Translations under genes and position numbers: made by a program
Shown here: positions 40,841 through 49,728 of the stretch, piece by piece
How the letters are laid out: every line of letters begins with the position of its first letter
Numbering within the stretch: position 1 is the stretch's first letter
NCBI GenBank assembly: GCA_017429945.1
Contig: JAFRNY010000043.1
Coordinates: 1-64,000, forward strand
DNA length: 64,000 bases
Origin: Bacteroidaceae bacterium
GTDB lineage: Bacteria; Bacteroidota; Bacteroidia; Bacteroidales; Bacteroidaceae
Direction: 5' to 3'
The notes under the pieces: generated by a model
Told to the model about the DNA's origin: nothing
The model's database searches: none
What the model saw: the letters and a program-made list of their open reading frames with translations, nothing else

Positions 40841-43702
40841 TTATAAGTATGAGAGATAGAGGTAGTTGGTAGCGGCAGGATATTCTGCGGCGAGGGTGTC
40901 TATCTGACTGACGGTGGGCACGACGCCCGTCTCCTTTCGCCACTGCCTGACGGTAAGCGCCGATGCCTCTGGACTCATGTAGTTCTCAAGCCCCAATGCA
41001 CGGGCTATCTGGAAGTCGGAGAAGCCGTAAACCTTAGCCTCGCGCAGCAGACTGACGAACGAGGGCTCCTCTACGAGTTCCAGCAACTCGGAGGGCTCCA
41101 TGACGGCGGTCATCTCTGCAAGAAAAGCTTGCTGACTGAGCCGTTCGTTGATGTCGACAATATGGCGCAGCTTGTGCAAGAACCAGCGGTCGATGCGCGT
41201 CCAACGATGTATCTGCCCGACGCTGTAGCCCATCATCAAAGCCTTGGCAATGACGAAGATGCGCGTGTCCGTGGCGTGTTGCAAGGTCTCGGGGACGTCC
41301 CACACATGCTGTGCCCTGTTGTCCACAAAGCCGTGCATACCCTGCCCTATCATACGAAGACCTTTCTGGATGGCCTCCTCAAACGAGCGCCCGATGGCCA
41401 TCACCTCGCCCACGCTCTTCATCGACGAGCCCAGCTCATGGTTCACGCCGTGGAACTTTGAAAGATCCCAGCGCGGCAACTTGCAGACGACATAGTCAAG
41501 TGCTGGTTCAAAGAAGGCGCTGGTGGTTTTCGTAACCGAATTTTTCAAGTCAAAGAGACCATAGCCAAGTCCGAGCTTAGCAGCCACGAACGCCAGGGGA
41601 TAGCCTGTAGCTTTGGAGGCTAAGGCGGAGGAACGCGAGAGGCGGGCGTTGACCTCGATGACGCGATAGTCCTCGGAGTCGGGGTCGAGGGCATACTGTA
41701 CATTGCATTCGCCCACGATGCCGATATGTCGTATTATCTTTATGGCAAGGGCACGTAGCTTGTGGTATTCGCTGTTGGTGAGCGTCTGCGAGGGAGCCAC
41801 GACGATCGACTCTCCGGTGTGAATGCCCAGCGGGTCGAAGTTTTCCATATTGCAGACGGTGATGCAGTTGTCGTAGCGGTCGCGCACAACCTCATATTCT
41901 ATCTCTTTCCAACCTTTCAGCGACTTCTCCACCAGCACCTGCGAGGAGAACGAGAAAGCTTCCTCTGCCTGCGCCAGCAGCTCCTCGTCATTGTCGCAGA
42001 AGCCCGAGCCAAGGCCGCCGAGGGCGTATGCGGCACGCAGGATAACAGGGAAGCCCAGTTCGCGGGCAGCCCTCTGCACTTTCTCCACGGTTCCGCAAGC
42101 CATGCTCTTGATGGTCTTCACACCAATCTCGTCGAGTCGCTTCACGAAGAGGTCGCGGTCCTCGGTATCGATGATGGCTTGCACAGGAGTGCCCAGGAAG
42201 CTTACACCATACTTCTCGAATACGCCTCTCCTGTAGAGCTCCACGCCGCAGTTCAGCGCCGTCTGTCCGCCGAAGGAGAGCAGAATGCCATCGGGGCGCT
42301 CTTTTTCTATGACACGCTCCACGAACTCGGGCGTCACGGGCTGAAAATAGACGGTGTCCGCTACGTCCTTGGAGGTCTGGACCGTGGCAATATTGGGGTT
42401 GATGAGGATGGAACGGATGCCCTCTTCCTTCAACGCCTTCAGCGCCTGGGCGCCGCTGTAGTCAAACTCGCCGGCCTGCCCGATCTTGAGAGCACCGCTG
42501 CCGAGGAGGAGGACGGATTTTATAGTTGACGAGTTTACGAGTTGACAAGTTGACGAGTTGTTAGCATTTTCATCCAACTTGTTTACTTGTCCACTTGTCA
42601 ACTCGTCAACTAAAGAGACGAACTCATCAAACATCCATTCCGTGTCGGTAGGGCCGGAGCAGGCTTCGGGATGGAACTGTGCGGAGAACCAGGGCAGGGT
42701 CTTGTGGCGGATGCCCTCGTTGGAGCCGTCGTTCATGTTCACAAACAAAGGTTCCCAGTCGGCAGGAAGCGTAGAGGCATTGACGGCATAGCCGTGATTC
42801 TGGCTCGTGATGAAGCAACGGGTGGTGCCTACGAGCCGCACGGGCTGGTTATGACTGCGATGACCGTACTTCAGCTTGTACGTCTTAGCACCTACGGCAC
42901 GTGCCAGGAGCTGGTTGCCGAGGCAGATGCCCATGAGCGGGCGGACATTCGGTCTGTCAAGGAAAGTGCGTATGTGCTCCACGGTCTTGCTGCATCGCTC
43001 TGGGTCGCCAGGGCCATTCGCCAGGAACAAGCCATCGAAGTCCAGCTGGTTGAAGTCGTAGTCCCACGGAACCCGGATGACCTCTACGCCCCGATCTACC
43101 AGACAACGGATGATATTGGCCTTGACGCCGCAGTCGACCAGTACGACCCGCTTGCCGGCTCCCTCGTTATAGCGGATGACATCCTTGCAGCTCACCTGCT
43201 CGACCCAATTGACCGAGCCATAATCAGAGAGTTCGGAGTAATCTGAAGACTCTGAATAATCTGAATAATCTGAATGCTCAGAAACTATGATGCGGCCTTT
43301 CATCACGCCGCACTCCCTAATCCGCTGGGTGAGCCTTCGCGTGTCGATGCCCGTGATGGCTGGCACCTTCTCTCGCTTCAGCCAATCGGAGAGCGACTCC
43401 TTGGAATTCCAGTGGCTGTACTTCTCGCTATAATCTGCCACGACAAGGCCCTTGACGTGAATGTGCTCGCTTTCCATAAATTTAGGCAAAGGCTCGCCTC
43501 CTGTCTCAGGAACGCCGTAGTTCCCGATCAGCGGGTACGTCGTCACCAGTATCTGACCTGCATAGCTTGGGTCAGTCAGGCTCTCTGGATAGCCTGTCAT
43601 GGCTGTGTTGAACACCACTTCGCCCACGGCATCTGCTTCGTAGCCAAAGCTCTTGCCGTGAAACTGAGTTCCATCACTCAATATCAATATTGCGTCCTTC
43701 AT
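40841..43702 (-). CDS. carAB: Carbamoyl-phosphate synthase: CarA fused to the N-terminal half of CarB
   Basis: A 953-residue fusion. Residues 1-363 are the glutaminase subunit CarA (ILSDGTQFHGKSFGY at the start; nucleophile Cys260 in GICLGNQ; FHPEA carrying the catalytic His and Glu). Residues about 364-394 are a repeat-encoded linker. Residues about 395-953 match only the first half of CarB: the carboxyphosphate ATP-grasp domain (SGALKIGQAGEFDYSGAQAL, ALGGLGSGF, IEVNARLSRSSALASKATG) and the oligomerisation domain, ending at QIDTLAAEYPAATNYLYLSYL. Full-length CarB (about 1070 residues) would continue there with the carbamate kinase-like ATP-grasp and the allosteric domain; neither is in this window. 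The enzyme supplies carbamoyl phosphate for pyrimidines and arginine. Residues about 141-161 form a second repeat-encoded insert (SDYSDYSESSDYSE). It is last in a leftward nitrogen gene cluster. Confidence 0.9.
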   Translation of the reverse strand: MKDAILILSDGTQFHGKSFGYEADAVGEVVFNTAMTGYPESLTDPSYAGQILVTTYPLIGNYGVPETGGEPLPKFMESEHIHVKGLVVADYSEKYSHWNSKESLSDWLKREKVPAITGIDTRRLTQRIRECGVMKGRIIVSEHSDYSDYSESSDYSELSDYGSVNWVEQVSCKDVIRYNEGAGKRVVLVDCGVKANIIRCLVDRGVEVIRVPWDYDFNQLDFDGLFLANGPGDPERCSKTVEHIRTFLDRPNVRPLMGICLGNQLLARAVGAKTYKLKYGHRSHNQPVRLVGTTRCFITSQNHGYAVNASTLPADWEPLFVNMNDGSNEGIRHKTLPWFSAQFHPEACSGPTDTEWMFDEFVSLVDELTSGQVNKLDENANNSSTCQLVNSSTIKSVLLLGSGALKIGQAGEFDYSGAQALKALKEEGIRSILINPNIATVQTSKDVADTVYFQPVTPEFVERVIEKERPDGILLSFGGQTALNCGVELYRRGVFEKYGVSFLGTPVQAIIDTEDRDLFVKRLDEIGVKTIKSMACGTVEKVQRAARELGFPVILRAAYALGGLGSGFCDNDEELLAQAEEAFSFSSQVLVEKSLKGWKEIEYEVVRDRYDNCITVCNMENFDPLGIHTGESIVVAPSQTLTNSEYHKLRALAIKIIRHIGIVGECNVQYALDPDSEDYRVIEVNARLSRSSALASKATGYPLAFVAAKLGLGYGLFDLKNSVTKTTSAFFEPALDYVVCKLPRWDLSKFHGVNHELGSSMKSVGEVMAIGRSFEEAIQKGLRMIGQGMHGFVDNRAQHVWDVPETLQHATDTRIFVIAKALMMGYSVGQIHRWTRIDRWFLHKLRHIVDINERLSQQAFLAEMTAVMEPSELLELVEEPSFVSLLREAKVYGFSDFQIARALGLENYMSPEASALTVRQWRKETGVVPTVSQIDTLAAEYPAATNYLYLSYL
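42523..42612. repeat. GTTGACGAG/ACTTGTCAAC repeats in the CarA-CarB linker
   Basis: Units of GTTGAC(G/A)AGTT on one side and ACTTGTCAACTCGTCAAC on the other form an imperfect inverted repeat. They encode the linker between CarA and CarB (QVNKLDENANNSSTCQLVN). A related TTGACTTGTCAACTAG run lies at 11757-11790. Confidence 0.85.
43221..43282. repeat. In-frame TCTGAATAA repeat inside CarA
   Basis: Units of 9 bases (AATCTGAAT/AGACTCTGA/AGTTCGGAG) code for S-D-Y-S-E-type repeats at residues about 141-161 of the fusion protein. Confidence 0.85.
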
Positions 43703-43758
43703 CTAATTGATAGCTTTGTGGTAAATAGTAAATCTTAAATGGTAAATAGTAAATGGTG

Positions 43759-45423
43759 TCAATAAGCCTGTTCGTGAACACCTTTGACGGCACGCCCGCT
43801 GGGGTCGTTCATGCTCCTGAAAGCCGCGTCCCACTCGAGTGCGATGGCCGTGGAGCACGCCACGCTGGCCTCCTGGTTTACGCTTCGCGCTGCTGAGTCG
43901 CTGGGGAAATGCTCAGCGAAGATGCTGCGGTAGTAGTACTCCTCTTTATTGAGCGGCGGATTGATGGGAAAACGCTCTGCCGCGTGTGCCATCTGCTCGT
44001 CGCTAACGGCCTCGGAGGTTATCCGCTTCAACGTGTCGATCCACGAATAGCCTACGCCGTCGCTGAACTGTTCCTTTTGCCGCCAAACAATCTCCGCAGG
44101 CAACATATCGGCAAAGGCTTCGCGGAGGATGCGCTTCTCTATCATCGAGCCGGAACACATCTTGGCTTCGGGATTGGTCCTCATGGCCACGTCGAGGAAC
44201 TCCTTGTCGAGGAACGGCACACGCCCTTCGACGCCCCAGGCCGAGAGGCTCTTGTTCGCCCGCAGGCAGTCGTAGTAGTGCAGCTTGCTGAGCTTGCGCA
44301 CGGTCTCTTCGTGGAAAGCCTTTGCGCTCGGAGACTTGTGGAAATAGAGATAGCCGCCGAACACCTCGTCGGCGCCCTCGCCCGAGAGCACCATCTTGAT
44401 GCCCATCGACTTGATGACACGCGCCAGCAGGTACATCGGCGTGGAGGCACGAACAGTCGTCACGTCGTAGGTCTCGATGAAATAAATAACGTCGCGGATG
44501 GCATCAAGACCCTCTTGTATGGTGTAGTTGATCTCGTGATGTACGGTGCCGATGTGGTCGGCCACGAGGCGCGCCTTCGCCAGGTCGGGCGCTCCCTTCA
44601 GTCCCACGGCGAAACTGTGGAGGCGAGGCCAGTAGGCGCGCGACTGCGAGTCATCCTCGATGCGATGCTCACTGAACTGCTCCGCAATGGCAGAGATGAC
44701 AGAAGAATCCAGTCCGCCGCTGAGCAGCACGCCGTAGGGCACGTCGGACATCAGCTGGCGCTTCACCGAGGCCATGAGCGCTAGGCGAATGGCGGCGCTG
44801 CTGGCAGCGTTGTCTTTGACGGCAGCGTAGTCGAACCAGTCGCGCTGGTAATATCGCTTCATGCCAAGCTCGCCGCTCCAATAATAGTGCCCAGGCAGGA
44901 AAGGCTCATAGCGCTCACATTGGCCTTCGAGCGCCTTCAGCTCGGAGGCCACGTACACCGTGCCGTCGCTGTCGTAACCTATATATAAGGGTATCACGCC
45001 GATGGGGTCGCGGGCTATCAGGAACTCGTCCCGCTCCTCATCATAGAGGGCGAAGGCAAAGATGCCGCTGATGTCCTCCAGGAAGCGGATGCCCTTGTCG
45101 CGATAGAGTGCAAGGATGACCTCGCAGTCGCTGCCCGTCTGGAAGTCGTAGCGACCTGCATACTGGCGGCGAATCTCCTGATGATTGTAGATCTCGCCAT
45201 TGACGGCCAGCACCAGCTTCCTGTCGGGCGAGAACAGCGGCTGACCACCGCTCTCGGGGTCCACGATGGAGAGACGTTCGTGGCCCAGGATGGCCGACCC
45301 GCCACAATAGATGCCGCTCCAGTCCGGGCCGCGATGACGAATTTTCTGGCTCATGCGCAGAGCCTTACGCCGTAGCTCGGTAGTCTGCTGCTTAATGTTG
45401 AAGATTGATACGATACCACACAT
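43759..45423 (-). CDS. asnB: Asparagine synthase (glutamine-hydrolysing)
   Basis: Makes asparagine from aspartate, glutamine and ATP. 554 residues, the AsnB length. The class II glutaminase domain starts MCGIVSIF, with Cys2 as nucleophile after loss of Met, and shows RHRGPDWSGIY and NGEIYNHQEIRRQY. The synthetase domain has the PP-loop LSGGLDSSVIS (about 232-242), GEGADEVFGGYLYFH and the C-terminal part with KEQFSDGVGYSWID. It lies between purF and carAB on the minus strand; short repeats of the GTAAATA/TTGAACA type fill the gaps on both sides. Cytoplasmic. Confidence 0.97.
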   Translation of the reverse strand: MCGIVSIFNIKQQTTELRRKALRMSQKIRHRGPDWSGIYCGGSAILGHERLSIVDPESGGQPLFSPDRKLVLAVNGEIYNHQEIRRQYAGRYDFQTGSDCEVILALYRDKGIRFLEDISGIFAFALYDEERDEFLIARDPIGVIPLYIGYDSDGTVYVASELKALEGQCERYEPFLPGHYYWSGELGMKRYYQRDWFDYAAVKDNAASSAAIRLALMASVKRQLMSDVPYGVLLSGGLDSSVISAIAEQFSEHRIEDDSQSRAYWPRLHSFAVGLKGAPDLAKARLVADHIGTVHHEINYTIQEGLDAIRDVIYFIETYDVTTVRASTPMYLLARVIKSMGIKMVLSGEGADEVFGGYLYFHKSPSAKAFHEETVRKLSKLHYYDCLRANKSLSAWGVEGRVPFLDKEFLDVAMRTNPEAKMCSGSMIEKRILREAFADMLPAEIVWRQKEQFSDGVGYSWIDTLKRITSEAVSDEQMAHAAERFPINPPLNKEEYYYRSIFAEHFPSDSAARSVNQEASVACSTAIALEWDAAFRSMNDPSGRAVKGVHEQAY

Positions 45424-45424
45424 A

Positions 45425-45500
45425 ATGTTATTTACTATTTAACGATTTACTATTGAACATTGAACATTGAACATTGACCATTTAACATTATCCATTGTCC
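45425..45500. repeat. TTGAACA/GTTTACTATT simple repeats, overlapping the end of purF
   Basis: TTTACTATTTAACGATTTACTA, then three TTGAACA units, then ATTATCCATTGTCCAT. The last part contains the purF stop codon. The complementary motif ATGGACAATG occurs at the end of gltD (57723 onward). Related GTAAATAGTAAAT runs lie at 43720-43757. Confidence 0.85.
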
Positions 45501-47245
45501 ATCTCATTCTCTATATATTCCACAAAGGCCTTGTTCACGAGGCGCGTGCCACCTGGCGTGGGGTAATGTCCCGTGAAATACCAGTCGCCACGATGCTCGG
45601 GGCAGGCGGCATGCAAGCCCTCGATGGTCTGAAAGACGAACTCCACGGGTGCCTGCATCCCTGCCGGACGCAGCATCTCGGCCATCTTACGGTTGATGTC
45701 CCCTACGGTGAACGGTTCGTAGATGGCACAGACGCAGTTCCGCTGCTCTCCTTTTGGTTTCGTCAGCTCTGACTTGCAGCCGCGGTACGTGGCTTCAATG
45801 AGCGAATCCATATCGCGTTCCCGCAACAGCGCTATGGCGGCACGGAAAGCACAGAACTCCTCCAGCCGTGCCATGTCGATCCCGTAGTAGTCAGGATAAC
45901 GGATCTGTGGCGAGCTGCTGACCATGACTATTTTCCTCGGATGCAGGCGGTCCAGAATCTTGAAGATGCTCTCCCGCAGAGTGGTGCCCCGGACGATGCT
46001 GTCGTCGATGATGACGAGGCTGTCTTCGTATGGACGCAGCGAGCCGTAGGTGATGTCATAGACGTGCGAGGCGAGGTCGTTGCGTGAGCCCGCCTCAGTG
46101 ATGAAGGTGCGTAGCTTGATGTCCTTCCACGCCACTTTCTCGCTTCGCACATGAAGCCCCCTGCCCCGCAAGCCCTCCATCATTCCGTAGAAGGCAACCT
46201 CGGCCGTGTTGGGAATAAAGGAGAAGACGGTGTGTTCGGTATCTCCGCCGATGGCACGGAGTATGGGTTCCGTGAGCTGCTGCCCCAGCTGCTTGCGCTC
46301 ACGGTAAATATCCCGGTCAGAACCGCGGCTGAAGTAGATGCGCTCGAACGAGCATCGCGCCTGCCGCCGTGCCTCCAAGATGTTCTCCAACGCCGACGTG
46401 CCGTCCCTGTGTACGATGAGCGCTTGGCCTGCAGGCAGTTCACGGACATCGTCGCAGGAGAGGTCGAAGGTCGTCTGCAGCACGGCACGTTCGCTGGCCA
46501 CGGCCACCACCTCGTCGTCACGATAGAAAAAGGCGGGACGGATGCCCCAAGGGTCGCGCATGGCAAACATCTCGCCGCTGCCCGTCATGCCGCACATGAC
46601 GTAGCCACCGTCGTAATCGGCCATCGTGGTGCGAAGCACATTGGCCATCTGCACGTGCTCCTCAATGTAGCGCGTGATGTCGGTGCCTTCCAGCCCGTTG
46701 GCCTTTGCCTCGACATACAGGCGTTCCACCTCGCGGTCCAACCGGTGCCCCATCAGTTCGAGGGTGATGTAGGAGTCGCTGTAGATGCGAGGCGACTGCC
46801 CCTGCGCCACCATCTTCTCGAACACCTCGTCGATGTTCGTCATGTTGAAGTTGCCGCAAAGACACAGGTTCTTGGCCCGCCAGTTGTTGCGGCGCAGGAA
46901 GGGATGGACATACTGCAGGCCGCTCTTGCCCGTCGTGCTGTAGCGAAGGTGGCCCATGTAGAGTTGTGCCTTGGCCCATTCGGGTGTGATGACGTCAAAG
47001 ACCGAGGTGATGGCATCCTTGCCCAGGGCCTTCTCGCGGAACATATACTCCGTCCCCACTTCGGCATTCATGTCCACGCAGGCTATGCCAGCCCCTTCCT
47101 GTCCTCGGTTATGTTGCTTCTCCATCATCAGATAGAGCTTGCCGAGGCCGTAGGACGCAGTGCCATACTTCTCTTTATAGTAGCTCTGCGGCTTAAGAAG
47201 CCTCACCAAGGCCACACCGCATTCATGCTTCAACTGTTCCACCAT
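45488..47245 (-). CDS. purF: Amidophosphoribosyltransferase (long Bacteroidetes form)
   Basis: Catalyses the first step of purine synthesis, moving the glutamine amide to PRPP. 585 residues, about 100 longer than E. coli PurF. The glutaminase part starts MVEQLKHECGVA, so Cys9 would be the nucleophile after removal of a short propeptide, and shows GHLRYSTTGKSG and CGNFNMTN. The phosphoribosyltransferase part has the PRPP motif LVIIDDSIVRGTT (about 408-420). The extra C-terminal part (about 480-585) is unassigned. Bacteroidetes often carry this long form besides a shorter PurF, so it may be a paralog with a related role. The last codons (MDNG) and the stop lie inside a simple repeat. Confidence 0.87.
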   Translation of the reverse strand: MVEQLKHECGVALVRLLKPQSYYKEKYGTASYGLGKLYLMMEKQHNRGQEGAGIACVDMNAEVGTEYMFREKALGKDAITSVFDVITPEWAKAQLYMGHLRYSTTGKSGLQYVHPFLRRNNWRAKNLCLCGNFNMTNIDEVFEKMVAQGQSPRIYSDSYITLELMGHRLDREVERLYVEAKANGLEGTDITRYIEEHVQMANVLRTTMADYDGGYVMCGMTGSGEMFAMRDPWGIRPAFFYRDDEVVAVASERAVLQTTFDLSCDDVRELPAGQALIVHRDGTSALENILEARRQARCSFERIYFSRGSDRDIYRERKQLGQQLTEPILRAIGGDTEHTVFSFIPNTAEVAFYGMMEGLRGRGLHVRSEKVAWKDIKLRTFITEAGSRNDLASHVYDITYGSLRPYEDSLVIIDDSIVRGTTLRESIFKILDRLHPRKIVMVSSSPQIRYPDYYGIDMARLEEFCAFRAAIALLRERDMDSLIEATYRGCKSELTKPKGEQRNCVCAIYEPFTVGDINRKMAEMLRPAGMQAPVEFVFQTIEGLHAACPEHRGDWYFTGHYPTPGGTRLVNKAFVEYIENEMDNG

Positions 47246-47246
47246 C

Positions 47247-47357
47247 TCAATTTACGATTTGACGATTTTACGATTTACGATTTATCTAACCTCTCGTTGG
47301 GTGAGGGAGCCTTGCCCTGAACCTGTTAACCTGTTAATATGTTAATGTGTTAATGTG
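47247..47357. repeat. ACGATTT and TTAAC simple repeats around the pyrG 3' end
   Basis: TTTACGATTT units lie at 47250-47285. At 47320-47357, read on the minus strand, TTAACACA, TTAACATA, TTAACAGG, TTAACAGG form an 8-bp array that codes for the pyrG C-terminus (INTLTY) and supplies its stop codon. The same 8-bp pattern lies at 59988-60067. Confidence 0.85.
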
Positions 47358-48941
47358 TTTCACGAACGACATAAACAGCGGATGCGGGCTGAGCACGGTG
47401 GACGAATATTCGGGGTGGAACTGCGTGCCGATGTACCAACTATGAGTAGGCATCTCCACGATCTCGACAAGGCCTGTGCCGGGATTGATGCCCACGCACT
47501 TCATACCTGCTGCCTCATATTCCTCTTTATACTGGTTGTTGAACTCATAGCGGTGCCGGTGACGCTCGCTGATCTCTGTCGCACCGCCGTATGCCTCGCT
47601 GGCACGACTTCCTTCTCTGAGCAGGCAATCGTATGCACCCAGTCGCATGGTGCCACCCATCTGCGTGATGCTTTTCTGCTCTTCCATGAGGTCAATGACG
47701 CCGGCAGCGGCGTCGGGATTCATCTCCGTGCTGTTGGCATCTTTGTAGCCGAGGACGTTTCGCGCGAACTCTACCACCATCATCTGCATACCGAGGCAGA
47801 TGCCGAATGTCGGGATGTCGTGAGTGCGAGTGTACTCGGCTGCGATAATCTTTCCCTCGATGCCACGTTGCCCGAAGCCCGGGCAGATGATGATGCCTGC
47901 CATGCCGTCCAGCCTTTCCGCCACGTTTCCCTCGGTTATCTCTTCACTGCTGATGAAGTGTAGCTTCACCTTTACATTATTATAAACACCCGCCAGGTTC
48001 AGGCTCTCGCGGATGCTCTTGTAGGCATCTTGAAGGTCGTATTTCCCGACCAGACCTATATGTAACTCGCGGGTAGCACAACGCTGTTTTTCAAGGAAGT
48101 CGTGCCAAGGTGCCATGGCGGGTGTCTCGCCGACGGGTATGCCTGTCTTGCGCAGGATGGCGGCGTCGAGGCCTTGACGCTGCATGCTGACCGGCACCTC
48201 GTAGATGCTTGCCAGATCCTCGCTCTGCACCACACATTCCAGGTTGACATTGCAGAACGAAGCCACCTTCATGCGTAATGCGTCGTCGAGGTGGCGCTCG
48301 GTGCGCAGCACAAGGATGTCGGGCTGGATGCCCATGCCTTGCAGTTCCTTGACGGAGTGTTGGGTGGGCTTCGTCTTCAATTCATCGGCTGCCTTCAGGT
48401 AGGGAACGTATGTCAGGTGCACACAAACGGCATTGCGGCCCAACTGCCATCGAAGCTGACGGATAGCTTCCATAAACGGCGCGCTCTCTATGTCGCCGAT
48501 GGTGCCGCCCACCTCTGTGATAACGAAATCCAGTTCCTCTTCCGTTACATCTTCTCGCAGCATCCTTCGCTTTATCTCGTCCGTGATGTGTGGCACCACC
48601 TGGATGGTCTTGCCCAGGTAGTCGCCACGACGCTCGCGGTCGATGACAGCCTTGTAGATGCGCCCCGTCGTGATGCTGTTGTGACGTGTGGTATGTATGC
48701 CCGTGAAGCGCTCGTAGTGGCCGAGATCCAAGTCCGTCTCCATGCCGTCGGCCGTGACGTAGCACTCGCCATGCTCGTATGGGTTCAGCGTTCCCGGGTC
48801 GATGTTGATGTAAGGGTCGAACTTCTGGATAGTGACCTTGTAGCCACGTGCCTGCAGCAGCTTGCCGATGCTCGCGGCTATGATGCCCTTTCCGAGCGAG
48901 GAAACCACGCCGCCTGTCACGAAGATGTACTTTGTATTCAT
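47334..48941 (-). CDS. pyrG: CTP synthase
   Basis: Converts UTP to CTP using glutamine and ATP. 535 residues from the ATG at 48941 (MNTKYIFVTGGVVSSLGKG), the standard family start; the open frame extends 22 codons further but without family similarity. The amidoligase domain (about 1-270) contains GGVVSSLGKGI, KFDPYINIDPGTLNPYEHGECYVTADG and ETDLDLGHYERF. The class I glutaminase domain (about 290-530) has GICLGMQ with the catalytic Cys and QFHPEY with the catalytic His/Glu. It follows the outer-membrane protein gene at 62 bases and belongs to the leftward nitrogen cluster. Confidence 0.96.
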   Translation of the reverse strand: MNTKYIFVTGGVVSSLGKGIIAASIGKLLQARGYKVTIQKFDPYINIDPGTLNPYEHGECYVTADGMETDLDLGHYERFTGIHTTRHNSITTGRIYKAVIDRERRGDYLGKTIQVVPHITDEIKRRMLREDVTEEELDFVITEVGGTIGDIESAPFMEAIRQLRWQLGRNAVCVHLTYVPYLKAADELKTKPTQHSVKELQGMGIQPDILVLRTERHLDDALRMKVASFCNVNLECVVQSEDLASIYEVPVSMQRQGLDAAILRKTGIPVGETPAMAPWHDFLEKQRCATRELHIGLVGKYDLQDAYKSIRESLNLAGVYNNVKVKLHFISSEEITEGNVAERLDGMAGIIICPGFGQRGIEGKIIAAEYTRTHDIPTFGICLGMQMMVVEFARNVLGYKDANSTEMNPDAAAGVIDLMEEQKSITQMGGTMRLGAYDCLLREGSRASEAYGGATEISERHRHRYEFNNQYKEEYEAAGMKCVGINPGTGLVEIVEMPTHSWYIGTQFHPEYSSTVLSPHPLFMSFVKHINTLTY

Positions 48942-49003
48942 AACTGTTTTCTTTGCTTGATGATGATGCAGCAATTGCTTTATCATGATGAAGCAACCGA
49001 TAA

Positions 49004-49693
49004 TCATAGGGAGAATGAGGCGCCCAACAGGAGATAGAGCTTCTCAGACCTGGGGTTGGCGGTCAGTCCAACAAATAGAGGAAGGTGATACCTCTCTTTG
49101 ATGACGAAGTCCTTGGTGGCACGTAGACTCACGTTGGTTACGCAGAAGCCGTTGGCGCCATAGAGTGTCGTGGCATAGGGCACGGCACCGAGCGTGGCCG
49201 TCCAGTCGAAGTTTCCCAGACGGAAAGGCGCCGACAGCTCCAAGTAGCTGCTGTAGGCTCGTTCGCCATCTTTGTTTACGCCGTCATCTCCTGCGAAATT
49301 GGTGTACCACTGCACATTAAGGAAGCCGAAGTCATACCCTAAGTTGGCCTCCCATACGTGTGTAGTCTGATGGGCTTTATATTTGAAATAGCTGCCGTTG
49401 GAAAACCAATAGTCAGTAACGCCGACATTAAAGCCTTCGTAGGCATAGCCGAGTGTCAGGTCCAGTTCCTTGGTATCTCGTGGATCGGTGATTCCAACAC
49501 TGCCCCAGACAGAGAGGCTGAGTCCTTGCCAGCCGATACCCAACGAGGGTTGAAGGCTCGCGTCGCCTAAGTCCTGACCGCGCCAGATGTATTGGCTGAC
49601 GAGGTCGGCGCCAAGACTCGCCTGCAACTTATCTTGAGCTTCTGCTGTAGCCATGCCTGCTACACACAGGAATATGAATAGAATCTTTTTCAT
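49004..49693 (-). CDS. Conserved outer membrane protein (TIGR02001/Gcw_chp-like)
   Basis: A 229-residue protein from the ATG at 49693 (signal peptide MKKILFIFLCVAGMATAEA). The mature part is made of amphipathic beta strands: ASLGADLVSQYIWRGQDLGDASLQPSLG near the start, then repeated aromatic-rich strands, ending in LLLGASFSL, which fits a small beta-barrel with a C-terminal strand. The SADLVSQYIWRG-type start recalls the TIGR02001/Gcw_chp family of unknown function. Its position between amt and pyrG in a nitrogen cluster suggests it may be an outer-membrane channel for a nitrogen compound; this is inference only. Confidence 0.83.
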   Translation of the reverse strand: MKKILFIFLCVAGMATAEAQDKLQASLGADLVSQYIWRGQDLGDASLQPSLGIGWQGLSLSVWGSVGITDPRDTKELDLTLGYAYEGFNVGVTDYWFSNGSYFKYKAHQTTHVWEANLGYDFGFLNVQWYTNFAGDDGVNKDGERAYSSYLELSAPFRLGNFDWTATLGAVPYATTLYGANGFCVTNVSLRATKDFVIKERYHLPLFVGLTANPRSEKLYLLLGASFSL

Positions 49694-49728
49694 CGTTACT
49701 TTATGCTTTATATGACTTGATTGATGGT

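Noticed and set aside
46151-47320. 389-codon plus-strand frame opposite purF
   Set aside because: Antisense shadow; purF has clear catalytic motifs on the other strand.
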